From Heliopora coerulea (taxonomy: Eukaryota > Cnidaria > Anthozoa > Scleralcyonacea > Helioporidae): a stretch of 64,000 bases of DNA. The first letter of the stretch is position 1; each line of letters starts with the position of its first letter. Of the stretch, positions 59,401 through 64,000 are shown piece by piece. The stretch covers positions 124,001 through 188,000 of the forward strand of contig JASJOG010000257.1 of the NCBI GenBank assembly GCA_030142905.1, written 5' to 3'. The notes beneath the pieces are model-generated. The model searched no databases. It saw only the letters and a list, made by a program, of their open reading frames with translations, and was not told the DNA's origin. Both the position numbers and the translations under genes were made by a program.

Positions 59401-62400
59401 AGTGGAAAATCTGAGAATAGGAAACTGGAATGTAGGATCAATGACTGGGAGAGGACGAGAAATTGTAGATGTGATGGAGAGGAGGAAGGTAGAGATTCTC
59501 TGCGTGCAGGAAACAAAGTGGAAGGGGAATACGGCCCGTCAACTAGGAAATGGATATAAATTACTCTACTCAGGATACGACACGAAGACTAATGGGGTAG
59601 GAATAATACTGAGTAAGAAAATGACGGAAAAAGTGGTTGAAATTGATCGATACTCGGACAGGATAATGAGGGTGAAATTAACAGTGGGAAAAGAATTATG
59701 GAATGTGATATCTGCGTATGCACCTCAGGTTGGGAGGCCATGGGAGGAGAAAGAGTCTTTTGTGGAAGAGCTAGAACATATGATAAGGAAGATACCTGGA
59801 AATGAAACGTTAATAATTGGCGGAGATCTTAACACACACTTAGGAGAGCGGAATGCGAATTATAGAGAGGAACATGGACAACATGGGTATGGTACTAGTA
59901 ATGAGGAAGGGGAACTGTGGCTGGAGATGATGGAAGCGAACCAAATCTATGCAATTAATACCGGTTTCAAGAAGAGGAGAGAGCATCTTATAACTTATAA
60001 GAGCGGGATTAATGCCACGCAAGTTGATTACATCTTGGTACGGCAAGAGGACAGGAGCAAAGTGAGGAACGCAAAAGTATTGCCCTACGAAGCAGTAACA
60101 AAACAACATAGGCTGCTGGTTGGAGACATTTCAGTTAATGTAGAGAAGACGAGGATAAAAGTAAAGAGAGCTTCTAAGACCAAAGTATGGAAGTTGAAGA
60201 CACGTGCAGAAGAATATAATGAGAATATTAAAGAGCGATGCTTAATGGAAATATGGGAAGGTCAAACAGGGGATGAGATGTGGGAAAAAATATGTAGAGT
60301 ATTGTATGAGGAGGCGGAAAAAGTTTGTGGAAAATCAAAGGGCGGACGCCCAAGGAAAAAGGAAACGTGATGGTGGGAAAATGAGGTGCAGATGGCTATA
60401 AGAGAGATGAAGAAAGCGTACAAAGCACTAGGGGATGGTTTAGCATATCAAGATGAGTATAAAAAGTGGAAGAAAGAAGCAAAACGTGCTGTGGCAAGAG
60501 CAAAAGAGAGAGCATGGAAAGACTGGTATGATAAACTGGAGACGAAAGAAGGAGGGGATAAGATCTATAAAATAGCTAAACAGAGAGGTAAACAGAAGAA
60601 AGACATAGAACAGATGACAGCAGTGACAGACAAAGAAGGAAGAATCCTCACTGGGGAGAAAGAAGTAAAGGATAGATGGAAAGAGTATTTTGAAGAGTTG
60701 CTAAACATAGAAAATGGAAGAGACGACCTAGAAGAGAATGAAATAGTCCATGGTCCAGTAGAGGAGATCTCCGTAGCAGAAGTGAAGAAAGCGGTTGAGA
60801 GCCTGAAGAACGATAAAGCTGCAAGACCTACTGGGATAACCGCGGAGCATTTTAAATACCTAGATATGGAGGGAATTGGATGGATAACAATGTTGCTTAA
60901 TAAAATTATGGAGGTGGAAACAGTTCCTGTGGCTTGGACTAGGAGTTATTTGATTAAGATTTATAAAGACAAAGGTGATCCGTTACAATGCAAGAATTTC
61001 AGAGGAATAAAGTTGCTTGAGGTGGGACTTAAGGTGCTAGAGAAGGTTCTGGATGGAAGATTAAGAAAAACAGTGAAGATAGGTGTTGCTCAGTTTGGTT
61101 TCCAACCAGAAAAGAGGACAATAGATGCAATGTTTATCTTGAGACAACTACAAGAGAAAGTTCTAGAAAAGAGGGAGAAACTGTTTGTGGCATTCTTAGA
61201 TTTGGAAAAGGCTTATGACCGAGTACCCAGGGAAGTTGTCTACTGGTGTATGAGGAAAAGAGGAATACCGGAAAAATTAGTGAGAATAGTTAAAGCAACA
61301 TATGAGAAGGTGACAACAAGGGTGAGAATGCCCTTTGGCGATACAGAAGAGTTTGAGATCAAAGTTGGCCTGCATCAAGGGTCAGCTCTGAGCCCTTTTC
61401 TTTTTATCTTGGTATTGGATACACTTACGGGCATATTGAGACTGCTATACCTTAGGAGTTACTTTTTGCTGACGATATTGCATTGATTGGGAGAACGAAA
61501 GAGGAATTACAGGGAAAGATCTTGAATTGGCAAAACGAACCGAAAAGGGGAGATTTGAAGATGAGTGTAGAGAAGTCAGAAATCCTGGTGATGGAAAGAA
61601 ATCAAGGAGCAGTTGTTAGGATAGTGGACATTAACGATAAGGAGTTAGTACAGGTGGAGGATTTCAAGTACCTGGGGTCAGTGCTGGAAGTAGGAGGAGG
61701 CTCGTGGAAAGCAGTGAAGCAGAGAGTAAAGGTAACGTGGATGAAATGGAGGGAAATATCAGGGGTCACTTGCGATAAGAAGATGCCACGGAAGTTAAAA
61801 TGCAAAATTTACCGGACAGTAATAAGACCGGTGCTGTTATACGGAGCGGAATGCTGGACAATGAGGAAAAAAGAAGAGAATTTGCTGAAAAGAACGGAGA
61901 TGCGAATGTTGAGATGGATTCTGGGAGTGTCGTTAGAAGATAAGATAAGAAATGATGAAATCAGAAGAAGATGTGGTGTGGTATGCATTGCAGAGAAGGT
62001 TAAAGAAGCAAGGTTAAGATGGTATGGACATGTATTAAGGAGAAGCGAAGAAGAGCCAATTAGAAGTATTACGGAACTAAACATAGAGGGAAACAGAGGA
62101 CGGGGGAGACCTAAGAAGAGATGGTCAGATTGTGTGAAAGAAGATTTGAATGAGAAAGGACTAACATCAGATATGACGAGGGACAGAAGCTATTGGAGAA
62201 CCAGAATCCGAGCAGCCGACCCTGGGACAGTCTGGGACTAGGGCTGTGTAAAAGAAGAAGAAGAAGAAGAAGAAGTAGACGTAGACAGATACAGACGTAG
62301 ATATAGTTGTAGACGTAAACCTAAACCTAGACCTAGACCTAGACCTAGACCTAGACGCAGGCACAGATGGAGTGACAGACGTAGACGTAGACGTAGACAT

Positions 62401-63237
62401 GCGCTAAGATGTAGATTCAGAGATTGGTGTTGACGTAGACGTAGAATTAGACATAAACGTTGGAACAGACGTAGATAAAAACGTTTACAAAGACATAAAG
62501 AATGACACGCGCGTTGACGTAGGCGTAGATAACGATCTGGCTGCAAGTGCAGCAGCAGAAGTGTACAAGTGAACTTATAAATATGATTTTACTCACATCG
62601 TTTTCTCTTTAGTTGTAGATGATGGCGACGACAGTACAAAATCAGCGTCTGATTTGATTTACAAGGCAAATGCGAGTAAGTTTACGAACATAACGCTTAA
62701 AACATACACCAGCAGAAAGGCGTATTTTTTATTGATACTTTATGTATTATATAATTAGTTAAATACAGTGACGTACCCTGTGGGGGGCCAGGAAAACCTG
62801 CCCCCCCCCCCCTCTCCATAATCATTCCAAGTCCGTCGGTACATCCGAGTAAACCGTCGGTACATCACTGGAGAAATAGCAAAGGAATACTCTTCCCTCT
62901 TTATTGTCCAGTAACAAACTTTTTATACGAAATTCCTTGTAACTACTAAAAAGATTTCGACGATTTCTACTTGAGTTTTTCGAGTTACTTACTGATTTAC
63001 CTCAACAACATGAATTATTAAAGTTGTTGTTTTGTTTTTATCCTAATATTCTCTCGCTTTTGTCGCAATATTTTTGTATCAACTGTAGACAGCAATTTGA
63101 AAAAAAAGGAAGAGAAAAGAAAATGGTACATGAATACAATCCGTGTAACAAGTCTACGTCACCACTGTGTCCATGAAGTTAATGGACACAGAAGTGACGA
63201 AGACTACAAGAACATGTTTTACATAGTTTGTCGGTAA
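47316..63237 (+). CDS. Secreted Asp/Glu-rich protein, multi-exon, novel
   Basis: Exons: 47316-47415, 53217-53282, 55589-55654, 55874-55960, 57135-57209, 62613-62675 and a candidate last exon 63089-63237. Every intron is phase 1 with AG acceptors and GT donors, and the spliced frame is open: 201 codons plus TAA if the last exon is right. Exon 1 is a signal peptide ([20 protein letters not shown]). Exons 2-6 encode 20-29-residue acidic modules, e.g. [20 protein letters not shown] and [20 protein letters not shown]. The end is basic (KKKEEKRK) followed by a short segment with two Cys. It is inferred to be secreted; acidic modules could bind Ca2+ or mineral, or act as a propeptide. No family recognised. 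Symmetric exons permit duplication or skipping without frameshift. Further exons between 57.2 and 62.6 kb or beyond the window are possible. Confidence 0.72.
47416..49277 (+). other. Intron 1 of acidic gene, part unique to the right arm
   Basis: Holds a GTGCAGTCGGTGTGGTCGCG segment (47895-47935) related to one near 39570, and a dispersed repeat copy at 48900-49190. No other gene. Confidence 0.55.
49935..51018. mobile_element. ~1.08-kb block present only in the right arm
   Basis: Absent from the left arm at ~40268. Contains a short frame at 50300-50530 ([20 protein letters not shown]) of unknown family and a hairpin at 50786-50868 (TTATAAATTCAAGGGATGTA / inverse). Ends are not clearly repeated, so insertion versus left-arm deletion is open. 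Confidence 0.45.
52527..52736 (+). mobile_element. 210-bp hairpin retroposon, second copy
   Basis: Same family as 16883-17094. Flanked by CCCCATTATTTGG (52514-52526) and CCCCGTTATTTGG (52737-52749). The left arm has the uninterrupted single site near 38770, proving a recent insertion after the duplication. Confidence 0.88.
53217..53282 (+). CDS. Acidic gene exon 2
   Basis: 66 nt, phase 1-1; acceptor TGCTTTCAG, donor [26 protein letters not shown]. Conserved with the inverted dead copy at 38246-38311. Confidence 0.75.
53500..54470 (+). other. Acidic gene intron 2, AT-rich
   Basis: No gene. 53950-54290 is rich in short TTCACATATGAAAT-type palindromic words (loose, self-similar repeat). A degenerate copy of the dispersed repeat lies at about 53510-53740. 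Confidence 0.5.
54477..55447. mobile_element. Probable hAT-type element carrying a tRNA-like palindrome
   Basis: Starts CAGTGGCGTGAGTGAG and ends with inverse-type GGGCTGGCTACGCCAGTG. Interior has CCTGTGCCCCCCAAA and GCCTGTGCCCATCC near the two ends, typical of degraded hAT termini. No matching 8-bp duplication found. Confidence 0.45.
54780..55110. repeat. Palindromic pair of tRNA-like modules
   Basis: Minus-strand module ~54785-54863 (TAGCTCAATGGTTAGAGCG, GCGGGTTCGATTCC) is mirrored by a plus-strand module ~55018-55100, with the flanking AAGTTGGACACATGTGCG-like text also mirrored around ~54950. A third, truncated minus copy starts at 55212. Anticodon stems are poor; these are repeat relics. 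Confidence 0.75.
55589..55654 (+). CDS. Acidic gene exon 3
   Basis: 66 nt, phase 1-1; acceptor ATCTTTAG after a pyrimidine-rich stretch, donor [26 protein letters not shown]. Confidence 0.75.
55874..55960 (+). CDS. Acidic gene exon 4
   Basis: 87 nt, phase 1-1; acceptor TTTTTTCAG, donor [26 protein letters not shown], the most acidic module. Confidence 0.75.
56386..56411 (+). ncRNA. Hammerhead-like core upstream of minisatellite
   Basis: CTGACGA, helix II GGCC/GGTC (one G-U pair) with a TTT loop, then GAAAC. Fits CUGANGA-helix II-GAAA. Leads directly into the 74-bp tandem array. Confidence 0.45.
56440..56950. repeat. 74-bp minisatellite, about seven copies
   Basis: GTTATCAACCTTTTAAC starts units at 56440, 56514, 56588, 56662, 56736, 56810 and 56884, an exact 74-bp period with very few differences. 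Each unit holds the palindrome CTACGTAG. A single related unit lies at ~25696. Located in intron 4 of the acidic gene. Confidence 0.95.
57135..57209 (+). CDS. Acidic gene exon 5
   Basis: 75 nt, phase 1-1; acceptor CGTTTTAG, donor [26 protein letters not shown]. Its start ATTCAGACGTA recurs at the start of the (GTAGAC)n tract at 59031. Confidence 0.75.
57380..57630. repeat. 250-bp fold-back element in intron 5
   Basis: ACCAGTGAACTCGAT...GGAATGCTAACT...GCCAAGATGGCCGCCCATGG inverted around a short loop. Each arm holds AAGATGGCCGCC, resembling YY1-type sites. Confidence 0.88.
57935..58345. repeat. Inverted pair of tRNA-like/hammerhead-family repeats
   Basis: tRNA-like modules at 57936-58013 (-) and 58242-58317 (+; TAGCTCAATTGGTAGAGC, ACGAGTTCGAATCTCG, acceptor TTGACT/AGTCAA), with AAGTTGTCGCGA spacers and GTCGAAACACTG between them, as in the 34.9-35.4-kb copies. 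CTGAGGATGATTCTGAAAT recurs at 58386. The anticodon stem is degenerate. Confidence 0.72.
59019..59145 (+). repeat. (GTAGAC)n tract, left part, exon-5-like start
   Basis: ATATAG/ATTCAGACGTAGAC at 59025-59044 copies the acceptor edge and first codons of exon 5. It then reads as alternating Asp-Val/Ile/Leu codons up to the LINE insertion. Either an expanded duplicate of exon 5 or a microsatellite with coincidental coding. Confidence 0.55.
59146..62274 (+). mobile_element. Near-full-length RTE-type LINE with 16-bp target duplication
   Basis: GTAGACGTAGACAGAT flanks both sides (59130-59145, 62275-62290). The 5' UTR holds TGCCTGTCGTAAGAGGCGAC; the 3' end is a short (AAG)n tail. Encodes apurinic-type endonuclease and reverse transcriptase in one frame. 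Target-primed retroposition into a hexanucleotide repeat. Confidence 0.92.
59363..62241 (+). pseudogene. LINE endonuclease-reverse transcriptase, three lesions
   Basis: Endonuclease: [48 protein letters not shown]. Reverse transcriptase: [68 protein letters not shown] (catalytic ADD kept). C-terminus: [20 protein letters not shown] and [20 protein letters not shown], typical of RTE-type elements. Lesions: TGA at 60368, a one-base-type frameshift near 61440, and TAG at 61453 just before ELLFADD. Few lesions imply a young copy. The true start is unclear (open from 59363). Confidence 0.9.
62275..62546 (+). repeat. (GTAGAC)n tract, right part, with a cryptic acidic exon
   Basis: Continues the hexanucleotide tract after the LINE. 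From GTAG/ATTCAGAG at 62415 one frame runs 132 nt, phase 1-1, to a weak GTGCAG donor at 62547, encoding acidic [20 protein letters not shown] sequence. No pyrimidine tract at the acceptor and a TAA just upstream, so only a candidate exon. Confidence 0.4.
62613..62675 (+). CDS. Acidic gene exon 6
   Basis: 63 nt, phase 1-1; acceptor TTCTCTTTAG, donor [26 protein letters not shown]. Confidence 0.72.
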
Positions 63238-63293
63238 ATCTTCAATTATATCCCCCCGCCTCCCCCAACACCACGGACCTCGTTACGCCACTG
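62766..63293. mobile_element. hAT-type non-autonomous element containing the candidate last exon
   Basis: Ends CAGTGACGTACC and, inverted, CAGTGGCGTAACGAGG. Flanks GTTAAATA (62758-62765) and TTTAAATA (63294-63301) match at 7 of 8 bases. G/C runs near both ends. Interior hairpin at about 63158-63203. Confidence 0.75.
63089..63237 (+). CDS. Candidate terminal exon of acidic gene, inside a hAT element
   Basis: Acceptor GTATCAACTGTAG; the phase fits exon 6, and the frame runs 49 codons to TAA. Encodes [10 protein letters not shown] (dibasic KR site) and a segment with two Cys, ending YIVCR. The exon sits wholly inside the hAT-type element 62766-63293 and overlaps a hairpin (GTGTCCAT..ATGGACAC). 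It may be an exonised transposon or a false exon. Confidence 0.4.
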
Positions 63294-64000
63294 TTTAAAT
63301 AACGAGCAGGAATGCTTTATCGGATTTAAAACACTAAGCGATTGCCCACTGTTGCAAATCATACAAAACACGTGTTGCGAGTTTTTGAATTACTTCAATT
63401 AAAAAATACCAAACGGATTCCCGTGTTTGGATACTGTGATGCAAATACGTGGCAGGAAATTTTCCGTGTTTGGATTATTGAACTCTAAAAAGACTGAAAC
63501 GATACCTGGAAACTGAATTATGAAGCCAACATGGCGGCTGACTTCTAGGTCAATTTGCAGGTCATTTCAGTCCCTTACGCGATAAAACACGCAACCTATT
63601 ACGAAAAACTTTACCTAAATTTCAGAGTTTTTGACAGTTTCCTTTTTATTCCGTAGTAAGTAGAGGACAATGTCGGTAGGACTGCATATTTGTCAGAATT
63701 AACTGTCAATGAAAAATAAAGGTTCCATGCAATTTTTTCACATTCGTGTTTTTGACCTACATGGCTGCCCCCATTTCGGCTTCATTCAGTCGTAAGGCCT
63801 GGTACGACGAGATATTGTCCTAGTCTTTTTAGAGTTCAATGGTTTGGATATTCTAATCCAAACACGGGTATTAACCAGTCAGAGCTCGCAAACAAGTCAC
63901 GTTATTTTATAAGCATAAACTCCTTAACACGCTAATTCGCGAAGAAAGTTTTAAGATAGTTTTCTAAGCCGAAAAAATTTCAGGAGAAAAGTAAGCATGT
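63294..64000. other. Downstream region, repeat-like
   Basis: Contains dispersed-repeat text (GCTTTATCGGAT at 63315) and inverted GTGTTTGGAT / ATCCAAACAC words (63424-63865). AATAAA occurs at 63715. No further exon could be supported. Confidence 0.5.

Noticed and set aside
63981..63990. Seven-nt exon between TTTCAG and GTAAGC at the window end
   Set aside because: Its length does not keep the phase of the acidic gene; reading through gives an early stop.

Overview
The window looks like nuclear DNA of a metazoan, most likely an anthozoan cnidarian (coral or anemone type). That is inferred from AT-rich, intron-rich genes, a dense mix of Penelope-like, hAT, RTE-type and CR1/L2-type elements, many fold-back MITEs, tRNA-like/hammerhead-like repeats and TTAGGG-type interstitial repeats. 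No species can be named from sequence alone. All real genes are split into short exons, so most long open frames are chance, repeat or transposon frames.

Region 1 (1-11,800, + strand): the 3' part of a beta-glucuronidase gene. Seven exons carry the (beta/alpha)8-barrel domain with the NEP acid/base and SEYG nucleophile motifs. About a dozen residues between exons 5 and 6 could not be placed. The introns hold an (AAC/AAT)n tract, Penelope-like debris and fold-back repeats.

Region 2 (11,870-16,100): two 3' fragments of Penelope-like elements joined in opposite orientation, one with a GIY-YIG endonuclease reading frame and a hammerhead-like core. After them come a telomere-like tract, an unrecognised 130-codon minus-strand frame and the upstream region of the next gene.

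Region 3 (16,141-27,053, +): a complete five-exon gene for a 509-residue seven-blade WD40 protein with a basic tail. Its introns contain a 212-bp hairpin retroposon with target duplications, a CR1/L2-like LINE tail, a possible hAT first exon and a 1.26-kb hAT element with an exact 8-bp target duplication.

Region 4 (27,054-38,240): no gene recognised. It holds (TA)n and (TTGGTG)n tracts, a cluster of fold-backs, a LINE tail, a 254-bp tandem repeat combining a tRNA-like module with a hammerhead-like core, a pogo-like MITE and a 155-bp tandem repeat.

Region 5 (38,246-53,260): a very large, nearly identical inverted duplication. The left arm is 3.6 kb, the right arm 7.0 kb and the spacer 4.3 kb; the spacer holds a hAT transposase fragment.

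Region 6 (47,316 to about 63,240, +): an apparently undescribed gene for a secreted, Asp/Glu-rich protein. It has a signal-peptide exon and then small exons whose introns are all phase 1. The left arm of the inverted duplication carries a dead, head-to-head copy: exon 1 deleted with a 4-bp microhomology, exon 2 broken by a stop. The live copy's introns hold tRNA-like palindromes, a 74-bp minisatellite, a fold-back, and a near-full-length RTE-type LINE inserted in a (GTAGAC)n tract that itself resembles an expanded copy of exon 5. The candidate last exon lies inside a hAT-type element. This gene and its inverted dead copy are the most novel content of the window.
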